Positions 9,841 through 17,440 of a stretch of DNA of 64,000 nucleotides are shown here, piece after piece; within the stretch, counting starts at the first letter, position 1, and each line of letters begins with the position of its first letter. The stretch comes from Leptospira perdikensis (GTDB lineage: Bacteria > Spirochaetota > Leptospiria > Leptospirales > Leptospiraceae): positions 744,001 to 808,000 of the forward strand of contig NZ_RQGA01000003.1 in assembly GCF_004769575.1 (NCBI RefSeq), written 5' to 3'. The notes beneath the pieces were generated by a model. The model was given only the letters and a program-made list of their open reading frames with translations. It was not told where the DNA came from and did not search any database. A program made the position numbers and the translations under genes.

Positions 9841-10298
9841 TGAATCGTATACTTTATATATTAATATTTGTGCTAAGCTGTTTCACGATCGCCTATCCAG
9901 TGTTTGCTAACTTTTTAGTCACACCAGAACAAAACTTACGATTAGAACTTGTTGGATCTTCCAGGGATCAAATTCGATTTTGCAAACAGAAATCCTCACA
10001 AGTGTTTGGTCGTAATCCGATAGCTCCTTCTGTAACCTGCCAATTTTTACCGGAAGTAGAAATGAGTTTAGATCAATTCTTTACGGAAGAATTAACGGAG
10101 ACTGAGGAAACACAGTGGGCGTTCTACGACGGATCTGGCAAACAGTTGTTTCCTACTGTAACTTGGGAAGGGCAAGAGTCAATGTTTTTGGTGTCAGTGG
10201 TTCGATCCAAACGGGGTCAGTTCGGAGTCCAATTGCAAAGAAAAAAAGACGGAGCATATTTTTTCTATCGCACGAAGATGCCCAACTGGGTGATCTAG
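9840..10298 (+). CDS. Small exported protein, function unknown
   Basis: 152 residues; the ATG overlaps the previous stop (TAATG), so translation is coupled. A hydrophobic signal sequence ends near PVFANF. The mature part has two cysteines (about 46 and 67) that could form a disulfide, and an acidic segment FTEELTETEETQ. I recognise no family. Its place at the end of the PBP gene set suggests an envelope protein. Convergent with the DUF4345 gene, 8 nt apart. Confidence 0.65.
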   Translation: MNRILYILIFVLSCFTIAYPVFANFLVTPEQNLRLELVGSSRDQIRFCKQKSSQVFGRNPIAPSVTCQFLPEVEMSLDQFFTEELTETEETQWAFYDGSGKQLFPTVTWEGQESMFLVSVVRSKRGQFGVQLQRKKDGAYFFYRTKMPNWVI

Positions 10299-10306
10299 TC
10301 TCTCTA

Positions 10307-10711
10307 TTACTTAGAATCTATTTCCTTTTGTCTCAGAAACTGTAGTATCCATATGACTATGGGTAAACTTAATTCTAAACCAACATAAACATAGAGTCTG
10401 GATTCTGCCGGCATTCCCACCGTCGTCATGGAAATCACTCGACCCATTCCCGATAAAAAAACGGCAGCTCCCATAATATAAACGAGCTCCCCTTGTTTAC
10501 GAATGGTAATCGCAATCCATAATGCAATGAGACTCGCGCCCAAAAGAATCCCTGCTAAATAACGGTATACATTGTCTGCATAAGGGGTCACTTCCGTTCC
10601 TTCGGGGAGGATGATGCTTACACCTCGAATCAAATTGGTAATTCCACCGGAAAGCCCAATCAGAAACACAAGGAAAAATAGGAACTGTAGGATTCTTTCT
10701 TTTTTGTTCAT
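10307..10711 (-). CDS. DUF4345-like small membrane protein
   Basis: 134 residues with four hydrophobic segments (about 8-27, 50-67, 75-95, 105-125). The pattern of an N-terminal helix, NVYRYLAGILLGASL, and a later GMGRVISM segment resembles DUF4345 inner-membrane proteins of unknown function. AAAAGG lies 6 nt ahead of ATG 10711. It is a single gene, convergent with the PBP cluster and followed upstream by the repeat/tRNA region. Confidence 0.65.
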   Translation of the reverse strand: MNKKERILQFLFFLVFLIGLSGGITNLIRGVSIILPEGTEVTPYADNVYRYLAGILLGASLIALWIAITIRKQGELVYIMGAAVFLSGMGRVISMTTVGMPAESRLYVYVGLELSLPIVIWILQFLRQKEIDSK

Positions 10712-10762
10712 TTGAACCTTTTATTACATTCGTAGTTCGGGAGAACAATCCATAATTAGGTG

Positions 10763-10860
10763 GGGTCGCAGTCGTTCGGGTTCTATTCGAATCCTTCAGT
10801 TTGTTGTTAGTTGGGGATTTGTTCTTGTGGTAAGGGAACTTAGTTTGGGCAGGGAAGGAT
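10763..10860. repeat. 98-bp direct repeat, copy 1 (carries a 14-nt tRNA-Tyr 3'-end fragment)
   Basis: Identical base for base to 10973-11070, with a 210-bp offset. The last 14 bases (10847-10860) copy the 3' end of tRNA-Tyr without the rest of the gene. This is the pattern left by site-specific integration at a tRNA or by a local tandem duplication. Confidence 0.9.
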
Positions 10861-10879
10861 CAAGTTTGGTAGTGATCCT
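10856..10879. repeat. Inverted repeat in the repeat spacer
   Basis: AGGATCA at 10856-10862 pairs perfectly with TGATCCT at 10873-10879 around a 10-nt loop. The flanking TGGGC and GCCCA (about 10846 and 10885) could extend the structure. Function unknown. Confidence 0.6.
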
Positions 10880-10941
10880 GATTCGCCCACCCTTCACTTC
10901 GCCATCCTGGCTACGTTCGCGCGGGCCCGTCACCACTCACT

Positions 10942-10961
10942 TTTCCGCATCCATGCGGAAA
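10942..10961. repeat. Near-perfect palindrome in the GC-rich spacer
   Basis: TTTCCGCAT and ATGCGGAAA form a 9-bp perfect inverted repeat separated by two bases. With so short a loop it is more likely a dyad-symmetric site than a stable hairpin. Confidence 0.6.
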
Positions 10962-10972
10962 CTGCTTCCTAT

Positions 10973-11055
10973 GGGTCGCAGTCGTTCGGGTTCTATTCGA
11001 ATCCTTCAGTTTGTTGTTAGTTGGGGATTTGTTCTTGTGGTAAGGGAACTTAGTT

Positions 11056-11070
<15 letters not shown>
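10973..11070. repeat. 98-bp direct repeat, copy 2 (runs into tRNA-Tyr)
   Basis: Second identical copy. Its last 14 bases are the real 3' end of tRNA-Tyr and the preceding 84 are the tRNA's downstream flank. The 112 bp between the copies (10861-10972) are visibly richer in GC than the surroundings. Confidence 0.9.
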
Positions 11071-11143
<73 letters not shown>

Positions 11144-11149
11144 GTTGCA

Positions 11150-11224
11150 TGGAGCCGCCTGAGGGATTTGAACCTCCGACCGGCTGTTTACAAAACAGCT
11201 GCTCTACCACTGAGCTAAGGCGGC
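11150..11224 (-). tRNA. tRNA-Thr (TGT)
   Basis: Acceptor stem GCCGCCT/AGGCGGC, D arm GCTCAGTGGTAGAGC, anticodon stem-loop GCTGT-TTTGTAA-ACAGC giving anticodon TGT (reads ACA), and T arm GGAGG-TTCAAAT-CCCTC. CCA follows the discriminator T, so the 3' CCA appears to be encoded, unlike its neighbour tRNA-Tyr. Confidence 0.95.
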
Positions 11225-11308
11225 ATGCATATCCAATTTTTGTGAAAAGCTGTTAAGGTCAAATAAAAATTCTTTGAGCGGAGGTGGATTCTTTCAGAAT
11301 GACAGGAG

Positions 11309-11698
11309 ATGGCACTGTTTTTGGTCAATTCTCTAATGACGATCTCCATAATTGCATTCTATTTGGGGTATTTCTTTCGAAAGAGAGACCAAAAACGACA
11401 CAGGATTTTTAATGTCATGGGAATTTTTGCAAATCTTTCTGCGGCGGTCTATTTACTTGGCATGAAATATCTGTTAGGTGGCATAGCCGAACACCAAATT
11501 TATCCAACCGCACCGGAATTTATCATCCTTACCCACCGTTTTTTTGCAGCCATCGCTCTCATTCTTATGTTGTGTATGGGTTATTTGGGATGGAAAAGAA
11601 AACGTAACTTACATGTAAAATTGCATTACATCTTTTTGCCATTGTACACGATTGTTTATATCTCCGGTCTGTTTTTATTTCAATCAAAACCGCTTTAA
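11309..11698 (+). CDS. Small four-helix membrane protein (possibly DUF420-like)
   Basis: 129 residues with four hydrophobic stretches (about 5-22, 35-55, 72-95, 103-125). His residues sit near membrane borders (KRHRIFNVMG, LTHRFF, LHVKLHYIF), an arrangement reminiscent of DUF420/YozB or cytochrome-like proteins, though I cannot confirm the family. AGGAG directly abuts the ATG, so the true start may be a few codons later. The transketolase gene begins 10 nt downstream and may share the transcript. Confidence 0.55.
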   Translation: MALFLVNSLMTISIIAFYLGYFFRKRDQKRHRIFNVMGIFANLSAAVYLLGMKYLLGGIAEHQIYPTAPEFIILTHRFFAAIALILMLCMGYLGWKRKRNLHVKLHYIFLPLYTIVYISGLFLFQSKPL

Positions 11699-11707
11699 GG
11701 AATGTTC

Positions 11708-12520
11708 ATGGAAAAAATTGAAGTCGCAAAAAAATTCGCAAATGATATCCGAATCCAAGTAATCAAAATGGTTACGGCTGCCAACTCTGGTCACCCAGGT
11801 GGTCCTCTCGGTCTTGCTGATATCTATGCGGCACTCTATACTTCCATTTTGAACCATGATCCCAAAAATCCTGAATGGTCGGAAAGGGATCGCCTCATTC
11901 TTTCGAATGGTCACGTTTGTGCCGTTCGTTATGCAGCAATGGGTCTTTCTGGTTATTTTCCCGTAGAAGATTTACTTACATTTCGCAACATCAATTCGTA
12001 TCTGCAAGGACATCCTTCCACTCGTTATATGAAGGGAATCGAATCAAGTTCAGGATCACTTGGACAAGGTTTGTCTGTTTCTGTTGGTTTGGCTCTTGGT
12101 GCAAAATTAAAAAAAGAGACATATAAAATTTATACATGCATATCTGACGGTGAATGTGGAGAAGGAATGACTTGGGAAGCTGCACAGTCCGCAGTTCACT
12201 TCAAAACAGACAACCTCATTGCTTTTATGGATCGTAACTATATCCAAATTGATGGTAATACAGAAGAAGTAATGAAGTTAGAACCATTGGATAAGAAGTT
12301 CGAGATGTTTGGTTGGAACGTAATCAATGCAGACGGACATAATATGGAAGATATCTTTGCTGCATTTGCAAAAGCAAAACAACATACTGGTGGACCAACA
12401 CTGATTGTGTTTAGAACCATCTTAGGTAAAGGTGTTTCTTATATGGAAAATAATCCTAAGTGGCATGGAACTCCTCCAAACAAAGAACAAGAAGCACAAG
12501 CACTTGCGGAATTAGTATAA
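11708..12520 (+). CDS. Transketolase, N-terminal (ThDP-binding) subunit
   Basis: About 270 residues covering only the N-terminal half of transketolase, the pyrophosphate-binding part that transfers two-carbon units in the pentose phosphate pathway. Motifs: [16 protein letters not shown] near the N-terminus, [26 protein letters not shown], and the ThDP/Mg signature SDGECGEG...DRN (Ser where GDG is usual). ATG 11708 is preferred over 11702, since AAGGA ends at 11701, right against the first ATG. Split transketolases need a partner carrying the pyrimidine-binding and C-terminal domains. That partner normally lies next door but is not in this window. Confidence 0.9.
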   Translation: MEKIEVAKKFANDIRIQVIKMVTAANSGHPGGPLGLADIYAALYTSILNHDPKNPEWSERDRLILSNGHVCAVRYAAMGLSGYFPVEDLLTFRNINSYLQGHPSTRYMKGIESSSGSLGQGLSVSVGLALGAKLKKETYKIYTCISDGECGEGMTWEAAQSAVHFKTDNLIAFMDRNYIQIDGNTEEVMKLEPLDKKFEMFGWNVINADGHNMEDIFAAFAKAKQHTGGPTLIVFRTILGKGVSYMENNPKWHGTPPNKEQEAQALAELV

Positions 12521-12534
12521 TCTTTCAGATTCGA

Positions 12535-12562
12535 TTGACATTTTTGTTTTTATATAGATAGT
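12535..12562 (+). promoter_or_regulatory. Possible promoter for the SirB1-like gene
   Basis: TTGACA at 12535-12540 is followed after 16 nt by GATAGT at 12557-12562. The predicted transcription start falls at or next to ATG 12569, and no Shine-Dalgarno is visible there, so the mRNA could be leaderless. Confidence 0.35.
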
Positions 12563-12568
12563 TTTTCT

Positions 12569-13462
12569 ATGGGACAAACTTCCTTTCCTGATTTTTATCC
12601 AGACGATATCACTCGTCTATTGTATGATTGGGAAATTGCTCCTCCTGAAAAAAAACGTTTTTTATTAAAACTCATCGCCTCTCGAGTTCCTTGGCAGATT
12701 CAATTGGAATCTGCTTTGGAAGAAGTAAAAGATCCGTATTTAAGAGTACAAGCTCGTAGTTTAAAATCAGAAATCACTCGTCATAGACTTCGCCATTCTT
12801 TCTTCAAACTCACCTTACGCGGAAACACAAATCACTATAAAGATTTAGAAGAGATGTGTGTCCAACTTTCTAGTATAGGTTTTCCTGATCAAAATTATGC
12901 AGAGATCAAACATGAATTGGATCGTATGGCACTTCGTGTTTCTGAATTGTATGATGATCATTCTGGTTATCTGACAGATGAATTAAAAGTCCAAATCCTT
13001 TGCCAAGTATTATTCCAAGAAGAAGGATTTGTTGGAAATATCCAAAATTATAATGACCCCGGCAATTCTTACTTATTTCAGGTAATCAAAAGTAGATTGG
13101 GAATTCCTATATCTCTTTCCGTAGTCTATTTGTTAGTTGGTCAAAGGTTAGGGCTCCCACTTTACGGAACCAATTTACCACTTCATTTCCTTTTGCAATA
13201 TGAATCGGAAGGGTATTTTACTTATATCGATCCATTTCATGGTGGAGTTTTGTTAGATAAATTCACTTGTGAAAAGTTTTTAGAAGCAAATGGCTATACC
13301 AATTCACCTAAATATTTTACAAAAGCCTCCACACTTTCTATGATCAAACGTATGTGCAGGAATCTTATTCATATCTATCGGGACAACCAAACCAAAGAAA
13401 TGGAAAATACCATCAAAGATCACCTGCAGATTCTCGAAAGTCGATCCACACATGTGGAATAA
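12569..13462 (+). CDS. SirB1-family (transglutaminase-like core 2) protein
   Basis: About 298 residues. The central region has the SirB1 signature: NYNDPGNSYLFQVI, RLGIPISLSVVYL, RLGLPLYGTNLPLHFL and IDPFHGG (about residues 152-235). The family carries a transglutaminase-like fold without an obvious catalytic cysteine and is usually cytoplasmic. The N-terminal 120 residues are helical. No Shine-Dalgarno is visible. The polyprenyl synthase gene follows with 3 nt between stop and start, so they are probably co-transcribed. Its biochemical role is not established. Confidence 0.8.
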   Translation: MGQTSFPDFYPDDITRLLYDWEIAPPEKKRFLLKLIASRVPWQIQLESALEEVKDPYLRVQARSLKSEITRHRLRHSFFKLTLRGNTNHYKDLEEMCVQLSSIGFPDQNYAEIKHELDRMALRVSELYDDHSGYLTDELKVQILCQVLFQEEGFVGNIQNYNDPGNSYLFQVIKSRLGIPISLSVVYLLVGQRLGLPLYGTNLPLHFLLQYESEGYFTYIDPFHGGVLLDKFTCEKFLEANGYTNSPKYFTKASTLSMIKRMCRNLIHIYRDNQTKEMENTIKDHLQILESRSTHVE

Positions 13463-13465
13463 TGA

Positions 13466-14419
13466 ATGAAGTCAAATCTTAGTATCCAATCTGTTTTAGC
13501 TAAGTTTGATAAAAATTTAGATGGAATCATTAAAGAAGACATTCCAGTTCTTAAAAAAATTAAAAAACATGTCATCACGTCTGGTGGAAAAAGGATTAGA
13601 CCTTTTTCGCATTATCTTTTTTGCCAATTTTTAAATGTAAAAGATGTTAGTTGGCTTGATGTAGGAAGTGTTGCTGAACTCATTCATGCCGCCAGTTTAT
13701 TACACGATGATGTAGTAGACAACGCTCCTATTCGACGTGGAAAACCAACCATTGGATCTTTGTTCGGGAACAAAACGGCCATCCTTGCCGGTGATTATCT
13801 GTTAGCTTGTGGAATTAGTAGACTCAACTCTATCGGAAATCCAGAGCTTATGGAAATTTTTTCCCAAGTTTTGAAAGATCTTTCCGTGAGTGAACTTTTG
13901 CAAATGGAATGGGAAAAAAATCCCAAAATTTCTTTGAAAGTTTATGATTCTATCATTTATGGAAAAACTGCTTCGCTTTTTGGGGTTTGTACAGAATCTG
14001 CGGCCATCCTTGCAAATAAATCCAAAAAGGAAAGGGCACTCATTCGTGATTTTGGTGTTAGGTTGGGAAAACTTTTTCAAAAGAAAGATGATTGTTTGGA
14101 TTATTTTGTAGATTCGAGTGCGAGTGGTAAGGAATTTTTAAAAGATTTTAAAAATGGACTCTATACTTATCCAGTTCTTGTTCTGAGAGATCACCTCGGT
14201 CTTATCGAAAAAAGAAAGTTGGAATCTGTATTTAAAAAAGAAGAAAGAACCGCTGTCGATGAAACCTATATTCTTGGCCTCATGGAATCTAAAAAGATTT
14301 CTGAAAAACTTCACAAAGAATTAAGTGCTGAAAAAAACTATCTACTTGGTTTTCTAAACCAGTTTCCAGGTAGCGCAGAACGACAGTTATTTACCGAACA
14401 ATTGGATCGATTGACTTAG
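13466..14419 (+). CDS. ispB: Trans-polyprenyl diphosphate synthase
   Basis: Head-to-tail prenyl chain-elongation enzyme, probably making the octaprenyl or longer side chain of the respiratory quinone. The first aspartate-rich motif is LLHDDVVDNAPIRRGKPT and the second is FQKKDDCLDYFVD. GGKRIRP near the N-terminus binds diphosphate. At 317 residues the length is normal. Chain length cannot be fixed, though small residues before the first motif (AASLLHDD) suggest a long product. The stop (TAG) overlaps the stop of the convergent histidine kinase gene. Confidence 0.85.
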   Translation: MKSNLSIQSVLAKFDKNLDGIIKEDIPVLKKIKKHVITSGGKRIRPFSHYLFCQFLNVKDVSWLDVGSVAELIHAASLLHDDVVDNAPIRRGKPTIGSLFGNKTAILAGDYLLACGISRLNSIGNPELMEIFSQVLKDLSVSELLQMEWEKNPKISLKVYDSIIYGKTASLFGVCTESAAILANKSKKERALIRDFGVRLGKLFQKKDDCLDYFVDSSASGKEFLKDFKNGLYTYPVLVLRDHLGLIEKRKLESVFKKEERTAVDETYILGLMESKKISEKLHKELSAEKNYLLGFLNQFPGSAERQLFTEQLDRLT

Positions 14420-16620
14420 GTTTCTTCTACGAAAGGTTCGTCTGGATCGATGAACTCGATGACTGGCAACAAAACAGAAAAACAAGTTCTGCCTGGTTCT
14501 GATTCTATTTGAATGTTTCCTTTGTGTTTTTCAATAATTGATTTTGTAATTCCAAGACCCATTCCCGTTCCTTCTCCGTGATTCTTGGTTGTAAAAAAAG
14601 GATCAAAGATCTTCTTCTGAATTTCTAATGGAATTCCTGGACCGTTATCAATCACCTTGATCTCCACTTGGTTTCCCTTTTGTTCGGTAGTAATCATTAG
14701 ATTTCCTTTTTGATCCATGGCTTCTAAACCATTTAAAATCAAATTGGTCCAAACTCGTATTAAATCTTCTGGCCAACCAAGGATGGTTGCATCTGTAATA
14801 AAAGTTTTCTTTAATGAAACTTTCCCTCGCATCCTATATTGATAAATAGTAAGAACTGTTTCGATATTATCAAGTAGGGTAAAAATTCGTCTTTCTTCTG
14901 CTTTTGTGACTCGAGAAAAGTTTTTTAGAGCAAGGATGGTTTTGGAAGATCGATCTACTGCAATTTGAATGATCGATAGATGAAGTCTAAAATTCTTTTC
15001 TTCTAAAATTAAGTTAGATAGTTTCTCCTGTCCCTTTTTTAGTAATTTGATTTCTTCATCATATAAATTTGTAATTCCAACATCTAAAAATCTTTCGATT
15101 ATGGGTTCTTCATACTCCAAATCATTGTCTTTGAAGATTTTTTTAAGACCAACTTTTTTATCCTTTCGTTCTGTATAACTTGCCACAAGTCCAAAGTCAG
15201 ATTGAAAACTAAGGATTTGTTTCATGGTTTGGATTTCTGATGGCGTGAGAGAAGAATAAATATTTTCTTTAGAACCTAATTTTTTTATCTCATTTTCTTT
15301 TGATTCAATGATAGTTTCGATGGATGCTTTGATCGCACTTAAGGGATTGTTAATCTCATGTGCGACTCCGGCAATTAATTTTCCTAGTTCTGACATCTTC
15401 TCCGAAAACACAAGTTTGCTTTCTGTATGACTAATTTGTAACAGAGCTTTTTCTAATTCTTCTTTTTGTGTTTGGATTTCTTTTGTACGTTCTATCACCA
15501 TTGTTTCCAGTTCTGCATTTTCTTTGGTAACAGTTTCTTCTTTTTTAATTCGTGTTTGAATTTGAAATTTTGAAATGGCAATTGTAAAAATTGTCATTTG
15601 TAGAGCTGCACCAATTTCATTCGCGGAACTTAAAAAAGGATAGGATGGCAATATACCTAAGTTTGTAAGAATCAAAAGACTTGTGCTTACTTGTCTCACG
15701 AAGAATGCATAAAATAATACATTGGCATTTTCCTTCTTCGTGATTAAACTATAAATTGCGTAACTAAAGGTGATAGTAGTGAGAATCAAATTATTGGAAT
15801 AAATAAATCGAAAGTACATTTGTAAGTCGATAAATACAATGAGAATGGAAACCAACATAAATATAGCATAAAAGATGAAATATCGATCAGCGTTTGGATA
15901 TTTTTCTTTGGTGTGTAAAAATTCTCGTAAGAAAATGACAAGTCCAAATGGTGTTAAAGAAATCAGGCCTGGTATGTATCTATAAAACCATTCAAAATTG
16001 CTGGAACCGTATTCATACAGAAGGCCCGACCTTAATGTATTGGTGAATAAAATGGTGAGAGTGGCAAAGGTGAGTAATAGATATACTCTTTCCCTTAATA
16101 ATACAAACTGTGTGGCCGAAAGTAAACAGACTAAAATACAAAGGCCTAAATGAAATCCCTGCCATAAGGATATGGATTTAGTGTATTGAAGTAAACTGGC
16201 TTCGTCCCGAACTTGGAAATTGATTCTATGTGCATCGTCCGAACGAATTTTAAATAGATAAATTCCTTTTTCTTTTGCCGGTAAAACAAAGCCTCCTGTA
16301 AACAAAACATCCGGATGTTTTTTTCTTAAAAGTCCTGTTTGGATACTAGAAACGGTTTTATCATTTTGAATGAGAGTAAGATCTAATTCTGATATCATTC
16401 CATTTTCAAAATGAAAATACCTAGAGGCATTTTCTTCGAATTGGATTTGGTAGTAATGGTATTCTTCAGTGAAACCGAAGTAAAAATGAGTGTTATAATC
16501 TTTTGGATTTAGATTAGAACGGTTTGTATTAGGGTTTGTTCCTAAATGCCAAAGTCCCAAACTTCCTTCTGCAGTAAGAGCAAAAGGAAGAAAAAGAAGG
16601 CAAAAAAGAATTCGATACAA
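14416..16620 (-). CDS. Sensor histidine kinase with 7TMR-DISM input module
   Basis: 734 residues. A signal peptide (to about 18) leads to a periplasmic domain (about 20-155), seven membrane helices (about 160-365) and a coiled coil with VIERTKEIQTQKEEL. The kinase core follows: H-box GVAHEINNPLSAIKAS with H421, N-box VWTNLILNGLEAM, G1 DNGPGIP, F-box DPFFTTK and G2 GTGMGLGI. Between the H-box helix and the second dimerisation helix there is an insertion of roughly 100 residues, far more than a standard HisKA domain. No response regulator gene is adjacent, so it is an orphan kinase. It presumably senses an extracellular or membrane ligand through the DISM module. Confidence 0.92.
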   Translation of the reverse strand: MYRILFCLLFLPFALTAEGSLGLWHLGTNPNTNRSNLNPKDYNTHFYFGFTEEYHYYQIQFEENASRYFHFENGMISELDLTLIQNDKTVSSIQTGLLRKKHPDVLFTGGFVLPAKEKGIYLFKIRSDDAHRINFQVRDEASLLQYTKSISLWQGFHLGLCILVCLLSATQFVLLRERVYLLLTFATLTILFTNTLRSGLLYEYGSSNFEWFYRYIPGLISLTPFGLVIFLREFLHTKEKYPNADRYFIFYAIFMLVSILIVFIDLQMYFRFIYSNNLILTTITFSYAIYSLITKKENANVLFYAFFVRQVSTSLLILTNLGILPSYPFLSSANEIGAALQMTIFTIAISKFQIQTRIKKEETVTKENAELETMVIERTKEIQTQKEELEKALLQISHTESKLVFSEKMSELGKLIAGVAHEINNPLSAIKASIETIIESKENEIKKLGSKENIYSSLTPSEIQTMKQILSFQSDFGLVASYTERKDKKVGLKKIFKDNDLEYEEPIIERFLDVGITNLYDEEIKLLKKGQEKLSNLILEEKNFRLHLSIIQIAVDRSSKTILALKNFSRVTKAEERRIFTLLDNIETVLTIYQYRMRGKVSLKKTFITDATILGWPEDLIRVWTNLILNGLEAMDQKGNLMITTEQKGNQVEIKVIDNGPGIPLEIQKKIFDPFFTTKNHGEGTGMGLGITKSIIEKHKGNIQIESEPGRTCFSVLLPVIEFIDPDEPFVEET

Positions 16621-16647
16621 TCTTTATCGTCTGTTTGTATTGGACTT

Positions 16648-17352
16648 TTATTGTGGAACAATATTAGGTGCGTTACATTTTAATGTTCCGCGAATGATAA
16701 CAGACTTTGCATCTGTAGTTGTATTTTGCACCAAACAAGTTTTGTTATCAGATGTAAAACATTGTGTCGTTGATGTTCCTGAAGTACAATTCACGCTATC
16801 TAATGTATTACAAGAAAGTAAAACATTTGTTGAGGAAGATGTACTACTATAAGTTCCATTCAGAGTGATTTCTAAATTAAAGAAAGAAATCTGTTGGGCA
16901 CTTTGTAAAGCCGTGTCAATATTGATGCCTTGGTTGAACCATTCAACGGTTCCTTGAGTTCCTTGTACCGTTTTTCCAAAGGCTCCACCAGCAAGAACAA
17001 ATCCTTGTTGTGGATCGATCTTTCCTTGGATCTGGGTACTGTCATAAGTAAAACGTAAGTTTAGAGTCTCTTTAGTTTTGAAGATCAGCTGGGAAATTAC
17101 CGTAAAGCGAGTGTTATTGGTAGTAGAGGTAGATCCTGTTGTTCCCGTAGTGGTTCCCGTTCCCGTAGTAGAGGTAGTTGCTGGAGTGGCTTGTCCGCAA
17201 CTGGTGGTGATATCGCTATCCACTTCACCCAAGAAATAAAGCCCGGGCTCCCCATCGGCAAGCATAGACAATTCCGCTTTGTTTTCGTTTTTAAGTCCAC
17301 AAGCGGCAAAAACTGAAGAAAATACCAGAAGGATAACAATCGATCGGAACAT
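16648..17352 (-). CDS. Threonine-rich lipoprotein, function unknown
   Basis: Lipoprotein signal with lipobox VFAAC about 18 residues from ATG 17352 (an in-frame TTG at 17361 is a less likely start). A low-complexity Thr/Gly/Ser linker follows (about residues 58-82) and then a beta-rich C-terminal region with six cysteines, probably disulfide-linked. The linker would hold the folded domain away from the membrane. I recognise no family. It lies downstream of no other gene on this strand except across a short gap from the divergent ClC gene, so it is likely a single-gene unit. Confidence 0.7.
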   Translation of the reverse strand: MFRSIVILLVFSSVFAACGLKNENKAELSMLADGEPGLYFLGEVDSDITTSCGQATPATTSTTGTGTTTGTTGSTSTTNNTRFTVISQLIFKTKETLNLRFTYDSTQIQGKIDPQQGFVLAGGAFGKTVQGTQGTVEWFNQGINIDTALQSAQQISFFNLEITLNGTYSSTSSSTNVLLSCNTLDSVNCTSGTSTTQCFTSDNKTCLVQNTTTDAKSVIIRGTLKCNAPNIVPQ

Positions 17353-17440
17353 ACCATCCAATCGTCATAGGAATTCATTCTTGGGTCAAGAGGATTCAGA
17401 ATTTCCTTGGGAAATTTACGCGAAATTACAATCTTGCCCT

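Noticed and set aside
10861..10972. A second tRNA gene in the repeat spacer
   Set aside because: Only the 3'-end fragment of tRNA-Tyr is present; no anticodon or D arm can be folded.
17279..17440. Longer N-terminus for the ClC exchanger
   Set aside because: Would overlap the signal-peptide end of the lipoprotein gene on the other strand and adds no conserved residues.
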